A stretch of DNA of 37,997 bases from Roseovarius sp. MMSF_3281 (GTDB lineage: Bacteria > Pseudomonadota > Alphaproteobacteria > Rhodobacterales > Rhodobacteraceae), in NCBI RefSeq assembly GCF_030733685.1, contig NZ_JASHIM010000028.1, positions 1 through 37,997 of the forward strand, given 5' to 3'. A program made the translations under genes and the position numbers. Below are positions 8,065-18,563 of the stretch, in pieces (position 1 is the first letter of the stretch; each line of letters begins with the position of its first letter). Below the pieces are notes generated by a model. It did not search any database. It was not told where the DNA came from and saw only the letters and a program-made list of their open reading frames with translations.

Positions 8065-8097
8065 AAAAGGCGCGCCCCGCGGGATGCGGAACGCGCC
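8065..8097 (-). terminator. rho-independent terminator of dapD
   Basis: Read on the minus strand, GGCGCG pairs with CGCGCC and an inner CCGC pairs with GCGG, giving a two-part GC-rich stem with a small internal loop, followed directly by TTTT. It lies 22 bases beyond the dapD stop, well placed to end the dapD transcript before the exchanger gene. Confidence 0.8.
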
Positions 8098-8118
8098 CTC
8101 CATTCAAATCAAGCGGGA

Positions 8119-8946
<828 letters not shown>

Positions 8947-9048
8947 GGCGTCATTCTCCCTCGGGTCGGGTTGTTTGGCTTTGCATGGCCTATAAGGGGC
9001 TGCGGCGCGGGGTGCAATGCGACGCGCCGCGCGGCAAAGGCGGCAAAG

Positions 9049-9466
9049 TTACCGGGCGCGGTTGAAAAGATAGGCGTGGCTATGGCCGGGGAAGGGCGCA
9101 TTGAAGCGACGCAGGAGGCGTGAATAGCTATAGCCAAGGTCCGAAGCCTTGGCGCGTTTGTCGCCGCTGTCGCGGCAATGCAGGGCAAGGCCGGCCCCGG
9201 CCTCGCGCAGCGTATAGCCCTTGGCGGCCAGCCGCGCCTGCAAATCCGGCCCAGTCGCGGGCATAGCTAAAATCCTCGGCCAGAAGCGCCCGCAGGGGCG
9301 CGATGAGCCGCTCATCAGGCCTGACGGCCTTCTTCGCGCGGGTCCGGCGAAACAGGTCCCGGCGGATGGCATCACGGATCAGCGACGTCGGATCGCCGCC
9401 CTCTTGCGCGGCGATCTGGCGAAGGGCGGCATATCCCGAGCCTGTCCCAAGCTTGGTAAAGGTTCG
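9049..9466 (-). pseudogene. conserved hypothetical protein, broken by a single-base frameshift
   Basis: Two overlapping minus-strand frames together make one coherent protein of about 138 residues. The upstream frame reads FTKLGTGSGYAALRQI ... RALLAEDFSYARDWAG and then loses sense; the downstream frame continues LQARLAAKGYTLREAGAGL ... DLGYSYSRLLRRFNAPFPGH and ends at the TAA (9049-9051). Removing one base from the three-T run (AAA at 9242-9244 on the plus strand) joins them exactly as DWAGLQARLAAKGY. No ATG or GTG start is visible between the preceding TGA and the conserved N-terminus, so the start may also be lost. The pattern resembles a Rhodobacterales conserved hypothetical; its function is unknown. 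A sequencing error is the main alternative. It begins two bases after the dehydratase stop codon. Confidence 0.75.
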
Positions 9467-9467
9467 A

Positions 9468-10391
9468 TTAAACCGCCAGCGGATCAGGCGCGATATTGCC
9501 GCCGCAGATCAGCACCGCAACGCGCTCGCCGTCTTCCGGCACGTAGGCCCCGGCCATCAGCGCCGCCAGCGCCGTGGCCCCTGCCGGTTCCACCAGTTGC
9601 CGCGCCTCGCGCCAAAGCGCCTCTTGCGCCAGCGTGATGTCGCGGTCCCGCACCGTCACGCTTTCGATGCCCTGTGCTTGAGCCAGGTCGAAACAGATCT
9701 GCCCGATGCGCCGCGCGCCAAGGGCATTGGCGGCCACGCCGGACACGTCGACATCCACCGGCGCGCCTGCGTCCAGTGCCCCGTGCAGGGCAGAGGCGCG
9801 TTCAGGCTCTACCGCGACCACCTTGCGCGCGCCACCCAGCCAGCCAAGCGCCCCGGCGATCAACCCGCCGCCGCCCACGGCGATCAGCACGGTATCGGCC
9901 TTGAGGCCCTGATCCTCCCATTCGGCCATGCAGCTTCCCTGCCCGGCCACGGTGGCGGGCGCGTCATAGGCATGGATTTCCATGGCACCCGTCGCCTCGC
10001 GCCATTCGGCGGCGCGGGCAGCGGCCTCGGCATAGGCGCCTTTGACCACCTGCAGTTCGGCACCTGTTGAGCGAATCAATTCCATCTTGGCCGGGCCCGC
10101 GATTTCGGGAACATAGATGCGCGCGCGATGGCCAAGGCTGGCCGCGGCATAGGCCACAGCCGCGCCATGGTTGCCGCCCGAGGCCGCCACGACACCCCCA
10201 TCGGGCACCGAATGGGACAACAGCGTATTGAAGGCCCCGCGCGCCTTGAAGCTGCCGGTGTGCTGCATCTGTTCAAACTTCACCTCGAAGGGGAAGCTCA
10301 AACCGAACCCGTCCATCACACCGACCGGCGTGCGCCGAACATGCGGCGCGATCCGGTCGCGCGCGGCGGAAATCTCATCCTTGATAGTCAC
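9468..10391 (-). CDS. serine/threonine dehydratase-like PLP enzyme
   Basis: This 307-residue fold-type II pyridoxal-phosphate enzyme belongs to the threonine/serine dehydratase and racemase group and likely deaminates a hydroxyamino acid. The PLP lysine is in TGSFKARGAFN (Lys49), followed by the substrate loop ASGGNHGAAVAYAA (about 70-83) and the phosphate-binding GGGGLIAG (about 173-180). The C-terminus LICGGNIAPDPL closes the cofactor site. It lacks the C-terminal ACT-like regulatory domain of biosynthetic IlvA, so it is probably a catabolic or side-activity enzyme. Exact specificity (Thr, Ser or hydroxyaspartate) cannot be fixed from sequence. It is divergent from the LOG-family gene. Confidence 0.9.
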   Translation of the reverse strand: MTIKDEISAARDRIAPHVRRTPVGVMDGFGLSFPFEVKFEQMQHTGSFKARGAFNTLLSHSVPDGGVVAASGGNHGAAVAYAAASLGHRARIYVPEIAGPAKMELIRSTGAELQVVKGAYAEAAARAAEWREATGAMEIHAYDAPATVAGQGSCMAEWEDQGLKADTVLIAVGGGGLIAGALGWLGGARKVVAVEPERASALHGALDAGAPVDVDVSGVAANALGARRIGQICFDLAQAQGIESVTVRDRDITLAQEALWREARQLVEPAGATALAALMAGAYVPEDGERVAVLICGGNIAPDPLAV

Positions 10392-10472
10392 CTTGGTTCT
10401 CTTCCTCTCTGGTCAAGCGCGGCCGCAAGCGATAGGCCTTGTTCAACGGACCATACGAAGGACGCGCCCGCG

Positions 10473-11294
10473 ATGAAAGACGAACGCAACAGCCAATTCC
10501 GCGACGCCCACTCTGATCGCAGTACCGCCGAACAAATTCCCGATACCCCGCAGACCCGCGCGCCCGCCTATCGACTGGCCTTTGCGGACCCGGATTTCCT
10601 GTGCCGGGACGAATTGCGCCCCGTGCGCCTGCAACTGGAGCTTCTCAAGCCCGAGATGATCCTCAATGAACGCGGCATCGAAAGCACCGTGGTCCTGTTC
10701 GGCGGCGCGCGTATCCCTGAGCCGTCGAAGAAAGACACGGCGCGCACACAGACATTGGCCGATCTTTCCAAATACTACGACGAGGCGCGCGAATTCTCCC
10801 GGCTGATGACGATGAAATCCATGGATACCTATGGGCGCGAATACGTCATCGCCACCGGCGGCGGGCCGGGCGTGATGGAGGCGGGCAATCGCGGCGCGGA
10901 TGATGCGGGCGGATCGTCCATCGGCCTCAACATCGTGCTGCCGCATGAGCAGGCCCCGAATGAATACGTGACACCCGGGCTATGCTTCAACTTCCACTAT
11001 TTCGGCATCCGCAAGATGCATTTCCTGATGCGGGCCAAGGCGGTGTGCTGTTTCCCGGGCGGGTTTGGCACGCTGGACGAGTTGTTCGAGGCGCTGACCC
11101 TGATTCAGACCGACCGGATGAACCCGGTGCCCTTCCTGCTGTTCGGTGAGCCCTTCTGGCGCAAGATCATCAACTGGGAGGCGCTGGCCGAGGCCGGGAC
11201 GATTTCGGAAGACGATCTCAAGCTGTTCCGCTTTGTCGAGACCGCGCAGGAGGCCGTGCAGATTATCGAAGAGTGGCACAAGGAAGAAGAGTAA
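10473..11294 (+). CDS. LOG-family protein (TIGR00730-type nucleotide phosphoribohydrolase)
   Basis: This 273-residue member of the LOG/YvdD Rossmann-fold family, often mis-annotated as lysine decarboxylase, probably hydrolyses nucleoside 5'-monophosphates at the N-glycosidic bond. Motifs are VVLFGGARIPEPS (about 73-85), TGGGPGVMEAGNRGA (128-142) and the signature PGGFGTLDELFE (195-206). An N-terminal extension of about 60 mostly polar residues precedes the core, making it a long-form member. The start ATG at 10473 has GAAGGA about ten bases upstream. A longer frame from 10128 overlaps the dehydratase gene and is not credible. It converges on apt with nine bases between stops. Confidence 0.9.
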   Translation: MKDERNSQFRDAHSDRSTAEQIPDTPQTRAPAYRLAFADPDFLCRDELRPVRLQLELLKPEMILNERGIESTVVLFGGARIPEPSKKDTARTQTLADLSKYYDEAREFSRLMTMKSMDTYGREYVIATGGGPGVMEAGNRGADDAGGSSIGLNIVLPHEQAPNEYVTPGLCFNFHYFGIRKMHFLMRAKAVCCFPGGFGTLDELFEALTLIQTDRMNPVPFLLFGEPFWRKIINWEALAEAGTISEDDLKLFRFVETAQEAVQIIEEWHKEEE

Positions 11295-11303
11295 GCCCGC
11301 CGG

Positions 11304-11843
11304 TCACTCCCCTTCGTAGGCGCAGAGTGCATGGACATCCATGCCCAGCGCCTCGAGTTTCGCGCGCCCGCCCAGATCGGGCAGGTCGATCACGAAGGCG
11401 CAGCCGATGATCTCGCCGCCCAGACGTTCGATCAGCTTGATCCCCGCCTCGGCGGTGCCGCCGGTGGCAAGCAGGTCATCGACGACAAGGATTTTCTCGC
11501 CCGGTTGAATGGCATCGTCGTGGATTTCCACGACCGCCTCTCCGTATTCCAAATGATACTCTTCCGAGATCACCGCGCCGGGCAGCTTGCCCTTCTTGCG
11601 GATCGGCACGAACCCGGCGGACAACTGGTGCGCCACCGCACCGCCAAGGATGAAGCCGCGCGCCTCAAGCCCCACGACCTTGTCGAAGCGCACCCCGGCA
11701 TAGGGGTGCAGCAACTGGTCAATCGCCATGCGAAAACCGCGCGGGTCGGCAAAGAGCGTGGTGACATCGCGGAACATGATCCCCTCGTGCGGGAAATCGA
11801 CGATGGTGCGGATGTAATCCTTGACCGAAGTGCTGGCGGGCAT
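11304..11843 (-). CDS. apt: adenine phosphoribosyltransferase
   Basis: Apt salvages adenine, condensing it with PRPP to AMP. The PRPP-binding motif [17 protein letters not shown] is clear, as are the N-terminal [19 protein letters not shown] and [11 protein letters not shown]. With the ATG at 11841-11843 the protein is 179 residues, the normal length; GAGG lies about six bases before it. An in-frame ATG 21 codons upstream would add an unrelated tail. It is on the same strand as mtnP, whose product releases adenine from methylthioadenosine, so the two may cooperate in salvage although a LysE-type gene lies between them. Confidence 0.96.
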   Translation of the reverse strand: MPASTSVKDYIRTIVDFPHEGIMFRDVTTLFADPRGFRMAIDQLLHPYAGVRFDKVVGLEARGFILGGAVAHQLSAGFVPIRKKGKLPGAVISEEYHLEYGEAVVEIHDDAIQPGEKILVVDDLLATGGTAEAGIKLIERLGGEIIGCAFVIDLPDLGGRAKLEALGMDVHALCAYEGE

Positions 11844-11927
11844 GGCGGGCCTCGTGCGTCTGTTTTGAACCGGTCCTTGTGTGGCCCATGCCGCGCCCGG
11901 TGGCAAGCGCGCGTTGTGCCACGGGGG

Positions 11928-12560
11928 TCAGGTGCCGCGGCGCAGGGTGGCGGTAAGCACCCCCATCCCGATCAGGGTGGCCCCGCCCGCGCGGGTGATC
12001 CATTCGATCACCCCGGGCCGTTCGATCCTCTGGCGCAAACTGTCGGCCAGAAGCGCATAGATCAGGGCATTGCCCGCCGCCAGACCCACGAAGGTTGCCA
12101 CCAGAATGGCGAACTGCGGCAAAAGCGGTGCCGTGGCATCCACGAACTGCGGCACGAAGGCGATGAAAAAGGCGATGGACTTGGGGTTCAGTGCTGTGAC
12201 CGCCGCGTTATGGGTGAAAACGCTGCGCGCGGTGACATCCTGCGCCACCCGCCCGGCCTGCAAGCCCGATTGCGGGGCCGAGCGGATCAGTTTCACCCCC
12301 AGCCAGATCAGGTAAACCGCGCCTACCCATTTCAGCACGGTAAAGGCGGTGGCCGAGGCCAGCACAAGCGCCCCCAGACCGGCCAATGAGGCACTCATCG
12401 CCACGAAATCCCCCAGCGCCACACCGGCGGCCGAGGCCACGGCGACGCTACGCCCCTTGGACAGGGCATAGCTGAGCACCAGCAAAACCGTCGGCCCGGG
12501 AATCAGCAGCAGCGCACAAGAGGCGGCGACGAAGGCAAGCCAAAGATCGAAAGACATCAT
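11928..12560 (-). CDS. LysE-family exporter
   Basis: This 210-residue inner-membrane protein of the LysE/RhtB amino-acid exporter family has about six hydrophobic segments. The family signature LLLIPGPTVLLVLSYALSKG is near the N-terminus (residues about 18-37), then AAGVALGDFVAM, and later ALNPKSIAFFIAFVPQFV. The substrate, probably an amino acid or derivative, is not determinable. The start is the first of two tandem ATGs (12558-12560), with AAAGGAG seven bases before it. That ribosome binding site overlaps the mtnP stop codon (TAAAGGAG), so this gene is co-transcribed and probably coupled with mtnP. Confidence 0.92.
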   Translation of the reverse strand: MMSFDLWLAFVAASCALLLIPGPTVLLVLSYALSKGRSVAVASAAGVALGDFVAMSASLAGLGALVLASATAFTVLKWVGAVYLIWLGVKLIRSAPQSGLQAGRVAQDVTARSVFTHNAAVTALNPKSIAFFIAFVPQFVDATAPLLPQFAILVATFVGLAAGNALIYALLADSLRQRIERPGVIEWITRAGGATLIGMGVLTATLRRGT

Positions 12561-12570
12561 GTGAACTCCT

Positions 12571-13440
<870 letters not shown>

Positions 13441-13570
13441 ATCCGTCCCCCTGCTTATCGCGCAATCGACCTAACGGAATACGCTGGAGCATGGATTTGC
13501 AAGTCGGAAATCCGGCGTGCGCCCCGATTGCCCCGATTGCCCGGGGGCGGTGTCAGGGAATGACGCGGGT

Positions 13571-13771
13571 TTAGGCGGCGGCGCCGATCGTGCAGATATC
13601 GCTGCCTTTGACCAGCGAGGTCACAACCTGCCCTTCGCGGCTTTCACGGATGGCATAGCCATAGCCGCGCAGGCGGTGTTTCCATTCCCGCTCCGATACG
13701 CACATCTGCCGCTCGCGCAGAACAAAGTCGCGCACATCTTCGAAAGCATTATGACTTGTGATCATGTTCAT
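13571..13771 (-). CDS. small conserved-looking hypothetical protein, 66 aa
   Basis: This 66-residue protein begins MNMITSHNAFEDVRDFVLR and continues with a charged core including EWKHRLRGYGYAIRESREG, ending GSDICTIGAAA. It has no membrane segment or signal peptide and two cysteines. From memory, similar short proteins occur in roseobacters, but I cannot name a family. The start ATG at 13769-13771 is preceded by AAGGGACGAG. It lies 115 bases downstream of the amidotransferase gene on the same strand, so it could be read through from the amidoligase operon or have its own promoter. Confidence 0.7.
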   Translation of the reverse strand: MNMITSHNAFEDVRDFVLRERQMCVSEREWKHRLRGYGYAIRESREGQVVTSLVKGSDICTIGAAA

Positions 13772-13886
13772 CGTTCTCGTCCCTTATACAATGGGTGATA
13801 ACGACATGGATAGTTGACCTGTGTGGCAACAATCGGCCCGAATTCTGGCAAGGCCGCGAAAACTTCGGGATGCGCGGGCGGACATC

Positions 13887-14579
13887 TCAACCCAAGGTAG
13901 GCACCATCGCCTTTTCACTGGCCGCAGCCTCGACAAGTGCCTTGAACAGCGCCTGCTGGCGACGCGCGTAAAACAAATGCTCGGGGTGCCACTGGACGCC
14001 AAGAACGAAGGGCGGGCGGTGCCGCTCGATTGCCTGTATCATCCCGCCGCGATCCCGCGCCGCGACCCGCAGACCATCGCCCAAACGATCCACCGCCTGG
14101 CTGTGCAGGGCGTTGATGCGCATCGGGTCGGTCCCGGCCAGCCCGGCAAGATGCGTGCCGGGTTCGATATGCACCTCCTTGCGCGGAAGGATCGTGCGCA
14201 AACGATCACTGTCCTTGTAGATGCCATAAGCGTCTTGGTGCAGGCTTCCGCCCAGGGCCACGTTGATCATCTGGCTGCCCCGGCAAATGCCAAGCACGGG
14301 CTTGCCGCTGTCGAACGCCTCGTGCACCAGCCGCCGTTCCAGCGCATCGCGCCCCGGATCAAGCCGCGCCGAGCGGACCAGTTCGCCACCGTAAAGATCG
14401 GGCGAGATGTCATCGCCACCGCCGATGATCACGCCATCGACCATGGTCATATCGGCCTCGATCCCATCGACCCAACGCACCGCGCGCCCGCCTGCCATCC
14501 AGACGTTGAAGGCGATCAGCGGGAATATACGCCAGCCAGACCGGCGCGAGGTGGTGACACCAATAAGCGGTTTGCTCAT
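13887..14579 (-). CDS. class I glutamine amidotransferase-like (peptidase C26 / PuuD-like) protein
   Basis: This 230-residue stand-alone class I glutaminase-fold protein resembles gamma-glutamyl-GABA hydrolase (PuuD) and is predicted to cleave gamma-glutamyl linkages or supply ammonia. The triad is visible: Cys99 in GICRGSQM, and His198 and Glu200 in VQWHPEHLF. The oxyanion region IIGGGDDISPDLYGG (51-65) is typical of the C26 group. The start ATG at 14577-14579 is one base after the amidoligase TGA (TGAGATG), so the two genes are translationally coupled. A 41-residue in-frame extension inside the amidoligase gene is not credible. The coupling implies it acts on the amidoligase product or shares its pathway. 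Confidence 0.92.
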   Translation of the reverse strand: MSKPLIGVTTSRRSGWRIFPLIAFNVWMAGGRAVRWVDGIEADMTMVDGVIIGGGDDISPDLYGGELVRSARLDPGRDALERRLVHEAFDSGKPVLGICRGSQMINVALGGSLHQDAYGIYKDSDRLRTILPRKEVHIEPGTHLAGLAGTDPMRINALHSQAVDRLGDGLRVAARDRGGMIQAIERHRPPFVLGVQWHPEHLFYARRQQALFKALVEAAASEKAMVPTLG

Positions 14580-14580
14580 C

Positions 14581-15540
14581 TCAAACCCCGGGCCTGTCCA
14601 GCCCGGCCTCGTGCAAAATCTCGCCACAGCGCCGCGCCCAGCTTTGCCGCGACAGGGTGACAACGCCATGGTCCTTTTCCCAAGCGCGGCCCAGCCGGCC
14701 AAGCAGGTCGGTATCCTGCGCCACGCGCTCGACCGTCAACCACCGCTGCCACTCATCGGCCAGCGACCAATCGGCATCGTCGATCAGGCAGTCGGGCAGG
14801 CGGAAATGAAAGGTCGGCCGCGCCGAAAGCTTGCCCGAGACCACGGCCTCGACCTGTTTTGGCGCCAGTTCGGCAAAGATGGGCAGCATATCCAGCCCCC
14901 TGTTTCGTGTCGGGTTGTGATGAAGGTAGGTTTCCATCGCGTCCCTGACAGGGGCATCCACACCTTGCGCGATCAGGTCACGGACGAATTCGGTCGGGTA
15001 GGGATCGGTAAAGGGCAGAAGGCGGCGCGACTCGTCAATCGGGTTGGTCCGGCGCATCCAGTCTTCGATCAGGGCATAGGCCAGCAAGGGCCTGACGATA
15101 TCGGCATCCTTGCGCGAGGCGATCTGCACGTTCAGGTGCACGCCAAAACCAAAGACGATTCCCGCCCCACTGCCCAGCGCGCCCGCCTTGCGCAGGCTGT
15201 CGCGCAAGCCGTCCAGTTTCTGCAACCCGTCATGGTCCAAGGGTTGGGTCACGATCTCGACCGGGATCACCTCGCGCCCCAGATCAAGCGCCATATCGCG
15301 CAGTTTGCTTTTGGTCGCATTGCGCAGGAAGATATCAAGATAGACCTCAAGCGTGCCGATGGCGGTGTCTTTCACCGCCCAGACATGGCTATCGCTTTGC
15401 TCGGGGCTGCCGCCCAGTTCACGGGCACAGATGTCGGCCACCTGCCCCTCGTCCAGCCCGCCCAATTCGATTTCGACCCCGACCTTGCGGGGGCGGCCCT
15501 TGGCATCATCGGGTTGCGGCAGCGGCGGGAAGTCACGCAT
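14581..15540 (-). CDS. putative amidoligase (PF12224 type, glutamine synthetase-like fold)
   Basis: This 319-residue protein looks like an Amidoligase_2 family member, predicted to form an amide or isopeptide bond with ATP using a glutamine-synthetase-like fold. Candidate metal and nucleotide residues are Glu23 and Glu25 in VGVEIELGG, Glu65 in GTLEVYLD, Glu95 in PVEIVTQP, His135 and Asn137 in GFGVHLNVQ, and Arg212/Arg214 in PTRNRGLDMLP. The motif TRRTNPIDE-like stretch WMRRTNPIDESRR (161-173) is also typical. As I recall the Pfam description, the family is often found beside a glutamine amidotransferase-like gene, exactly the arrangement here. No experimentally defined substrate is known to me. 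Confidence 0.88.
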   Translation of the reverse strand: MRDFPPLPQPDDAKGRPRKVGVEIELGGLDEGQVADICARELGGSPEQSDSHVWAVKDTAIGTLEVYLDIFLRNATKSKLRDMALDLGREVIPVEIVTQPLDHDGLQKLDGLRDSLRKAGALGSGAGIVFGFGVHLNVQIASRKDADIVRPLLAYALIEDWMRRTNPIDESRRLLPFTDPYPTEFVRDLIAQGVDAPVRDAMETYLHHNPTRNRGLDMLPIFAELAPKQVEAVVSGKLSARPTFHFRLPDCLIDDADWSLADEWQRWLTVERVAQDTDLLGRLGRAWEKDHGVVTLSRQSWARRCGEILHEAGLDRPGV

Positions 15541-15609
15541 CGGGGCACCTGTCCATGGGTCACGTTGCCGCTAGTTTAACGCGCCCATGGGTGATGACCA
15601 CCAAAAGCT

Positions 15610-16797
15610 TTAGCCCATCCCGGCCTCGGCCTCGACTTCGCGGCGCGATTTGCGGGCGCGTTCGGTGGCCGATTTCAATTGCCCGCAGGCGGCCATGATA
15701 TCCTCGCCGCGCGGGGTGCGGATGGGGCTGGCGTAGCCGGCCTTGTAGACGATATCGGCAAAGGCTTCGATGCGGTCCCAATCGCTGCGCTGATGCGGGG
15801 CACCGGGCCATTCGTTGAAGGGAATAAGGTTGATCTTAGCCGGGATACCCTTGATCAGTTGCACAAGGCGGCGGGCGTCCTCATCGCTGTCGTTCACATC
15901 CTTCAGCATCACGTATTCAAAGGTGATGCGCTCGGAATTGCTGGCCTTTGGATATTCCCGCAACGCGTCCAGAAGCGTTTCGATATTCCACTTCCTGTTG
16001 ATCGGCACCAGCTTGTCGCGCACCTCGTCGGTGGTGGCATGGAAACTGACGGCCAGCATACAGCCGATTTCCTGCGCCGTCTTGGCGATCTCGGGCACAA
16101 CGCCCGAAGTGGACAGCGTGATCCGGCGGCGGCTGAGGCTGATCCCCTCTCCATCCATGGCGATCTTCATCGCGTCGCGGACGTTTTCGAAATTATAAAG
16201 CGGCTCACCCATGCCCATCAGCACGATGTTCGACAACAGCCGCGGGCCGTTCTCGCCCGTGCCCTGCCCCGGTTCGGGCCATTCGTCCAGATCGTCGCGC
16301 GCCATCATCACCTGACCCACGATTTCCCCGGCGGTCAGGTTGCGCACCAATTTCTGTGTGCCGGTGTGACAGAACGAACAGGTCAGGGTGCAGCCCACTT
16401 GGGACGAGATACACAGCGTCCCGCGATCGGATTCGGGGATATAAACCACCTCGACCTCGTGGCCCCCGGCGATCCGCGCCAGATACTTTCGGGTGCCATC
16501 GGCGCTGACCTGTTTGCTGACCATCTCGGGGATTTCGATCACGAAACGCTCGGCCAGGTCGGCGCGATAGGCCTTGGACAGGTTCGTCATCTCGGCGAAA
16601 TCGCGCACGCCCCATTGGTAAACCCACTGCCAGATCTGGTTGACCCGCATCTTGGCCTGCTTTTCGGGCGTGCCGTTTTCGATCAACACCTCGCGCAGCT
16701 TGTCCCGCGTCAGGCCGACGATATTCATCGGCCCCTCGGGCAGCTTGCGGGGAATGGTCATCACGTCTTGGGTGATCGGGGCGGTGGTCTCGGTCAT
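15610..16797 (-). CDS. rlmN: 23S rRNA (adenine(2503)-C(2))-methyltransferase / tRNA methyltransferase
   Basis: RlmN is a radical-SAM enzyme methylating C2 of A2503 in 23S rRNA (and A37 in some tRNAs). The 395-residue protein carries the CX3CX2C cluster motif CTLTCSFC (Cys136, Cys140, Cys143), the SAM-binding [11 protein letters not shown] and the late [15 protein letters not shown], whose Cys is the methyl-carrying residue. The order and length are normal; an N-terminal helical accessory domain (about 28-90) contains [18 protein letters not shown]. The gene is in a single-gene unit after which the amidoligase operon begins on the same strand, 69 bases later. Confidence 0.97.
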   Translation of the reverse strand: MTETTAPITQDVMTIPRKLPEGPMNIVGLTRDKLREVLIENGTPEKQAKMRVNQIWQWVYQWGVRDFAEMTNLSKAYRADLAERFVIEIPEMVSKQVSADGTRKYLARIAGGHEVEVVYIPESDRGTLCISSQVGCTLTCSFCHTGTQKLVRNLTAGEIVGQVMMARDDLDEWPEPGQGTGENGPRLLSNIVLMGMGEPLYNFENVRDAMKIAMDGEGISLSRRRITLSTSGVVPEIAKTAQEIGCMLAVSFHATTDEVRDKLVPINRKWNIETLLDALREYPKASNSERITFEYVMLKDVNDSDEDARRLVQLIKGIPAKINLIPFNEWPGAPHQRSDWDRIEAFADIVYKAGYASPIRTPRGEDIMAACGQLKSATERARKSRREVEAEAGMG

Positions 16798-16898
16798 GGG
16801 TGCGCGCTCATATAAGGTGAGATGCGCCCAATATAGGAGTTTGCGGCGGATTCCAAAAGATTCCGTGGCGCAACCGGGCCAGCGGCGAAATACCGGGG

Positions 16899-17483
16899 TT
16901 ATCCCGACGCGGGGTTTTGCCCCATATCGGCCACCGGTTCATGACAGGGGCAGGTTGTCAGGTGGTCGTTGACCAGCCCCGCCGCCTGCATGAAGGCATA
17001 GGTGATCGTCGGCCCGCAAAACTTGAAACCCCTTTTTTTCAAATCCTTTGAAATTGCTTGTGAAATTTCTGTCTGGGCCGGGACTTCTGAAAGCTGGCTC
17101 CACCGGTTTTGAATGGGCCTGTGATCGACATAGGACCACAGGTAATCGGCAAAGCCCTGGCTGGCCTCGATATCCTGCCAGACACGGGCGTTGGTGATCG
17201 TCGCCTCCACCTTCCCACGGTGCCGCACGATCCCGGGATTTTGCAGCAGGGCTTCCACCTCCGCCGCGCCCCATGTGGCAATCGCATCTGGGTCAAACCC
17301 CTGAAAAGCCTCGCGAAAACTTTCGCGTTTGCGCAGGATGGTGATCCAGCTCAGCCCCGCTTGATACCCTTCGAGGATCAGCTTTTCCCACAAGGCGCGG
17401 CTGTCATATTCGGGCACGCCCCACTCGTCATCGTGATAGGCGTGATACAACGGATCGTCCCCGGCCCAGGTACAGCGTTCCAT
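16899..17483 (-). CDS. tag: DNA-3-methyladenine glycosylase I
   Basis: Tag excises 3-methyladenine from alkylated DNA in base-excision repair. The 194-residue protein starts [22 protein letters not shown] and shows the family zinc site: Cys4, His17, and near the C-terminus His174 and Cys178 in [10 protein letters not shown]. The helix-hairpin region includes [20 protein letters not shown] and [21 protein letters not shown]. The length is standard. It is divergent from the EAL-domain gene, with about 110 bases between them. Confidence 0.95.
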   Translation of the reverse strand: MERCTWAGDDPLYHAYHDDEWGVPEYDSRALWEKLILEGYQAGLSWITILRKRESFREAFQGFDPDAIATWGAAEVEALLQNPGIVRHRGKVEATITNARVWQDIEASQGFADYLWSYVDHRPIQNRWSQLSEVPAQTEISQAISKDLKKRGFKFCGPTITYAFMQAAGLVNDHLTTCPCHEPVADMGQNPASG

Positions 17484-17594
17484 GTGTTTTCCCCCGTTTC
17501 ATCCCGCCTCGGGCAGATTTTAGACAAATGCCCGGCTTAACCGATCATTAGCGCCCCCGCCCCACCCTGTGAAGCGGTGAAATCGGAGGTAAGA

Positions 17595-18431
17595 ATGGGG
17601 CAGAAACGCAAATGGGCCAATATTCCGGCCGGGCATGACAACCCGCTGAACTATGCCGTAAGTGCGCGGGATCGTTCGGTGATCGACATGGTGGACCAGG
17701 CTGTGCGCCACAAACAGGTCATGCTGGCCTATCAGGCCGTGGTGCCCACGGGCCAGGAGGGGCGGCCAGCCTTCTACGAAGGGCTGATTCGCGTGATGGA
17801 TGAAACCGGGCGGGTGATTCCCGCACGCGACTTCATAACCGAGATCGAATGCATGGAAACCGGGCGGGTGATCGATTGCCTTGCCTTGGAAAAGGGCCTG
17901 CGCACCTTGCAGGGCTTTCCCGATCTGCGGCTTTCGGTGAACATGTCGGCGCGCTCCATCGGGTATCCGCGCTGGATGCGAATCCTCAAGCGCGGCATCG
18001 GGCAGGACCCCACCGTTGCCGAACGCCTGATCCTTGAGATCACCGAAAGCTCGGCCATGCTGGTGCCGGAACTCGTGGTGGGGTTCATGGATGATTTGCA
18101 GAAGAAAGGCATCAGTTTCGCCTTGGACGATTTCGGCGCGGGTTTCACCTCTTTCCGTTACCTGAGGGAATTTTACTTCGACATCGTCAAGATCGACGGG
18201 CAATTCATCCGCGGCATCGCAAGCAGCCCGGACAACCAGGTTTTGACCGCGGCGCTGAAATCCATTGCCGAACAATTCGACATGGTCACCATCGCCGAAA
18301 GCGTCGAACAGCCACAGGATGCGGCCTATCTTTCGGCCATCGGGATCGACTGCATGCAGGGATATTTCTTCGGGGCCCCGACGGTTGAGCCACCGTGGCT
18401 GGAGACACCCTTTTCGCGGGTATCCGCCTAG
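17595..18431 (+). CDS. stand-alone EAL-domain c-di-GMP phosphodiesterase
   Basis: This 278-residue protein is an EAL domain (about 30-270) with no GGDEF, sensor or membrane segment. All residues needed for c-di-GMP hydrolysis are present: the signature motif reads EGL (Glu62), then Asn116 in SVNMSARS, Glu148 in LEITES, Asp178-Asp179 in DDFGAGFTSF, Lys199 in VKIDGQF, Glu235 and Glu238 in IAESVEQ, and Gln255 in QGYFFG. It is therefore probably an active cytoplasmic phosphodiesterase affecting motility or biofilm state. The start is ATG at 17595 because GGAGG precedes it by six bases; a GTG at 17577 is in frame but poorer. It is followed by phaA after a 132-base gap. Confidence 0.93.
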   Translation: MGQKRKWANIPAGHDNPLNYAVSARDRSVIDMVDQAVRHKQVMLAYQAVVPTGQEGRPAFYEGLIRVMDETGRVIPARDFITEIECMETGRVIDCLALEKGLRTLQGFPDLRLSVNMSARSIGYPRWMRILKRGIGQDPTVAERLILEITESSAMLVPELVVGFMDDLQKKGISFALDDFGAGFTSFRYLREFYFDIVKIDGQFIRGIASSPDNQVLTAALKSIAEQFDMVTIAESVEQPQDAAYLSAIGIDCMQGYFFGAPTVEPPWLETPFSRVSA

Positions 18432-18563
18432 CCTGTGACATGTGGTCCGTTGCCGCAATGCGGCATATGCGCTATGACGCGCGGGAACGGCGGGGAATAC
18501 TGGGGCCCGCACTTGTTGTGACGTCCGGGCGTTCCTCGACCTTAATTCTGGTGGAGGACACAC

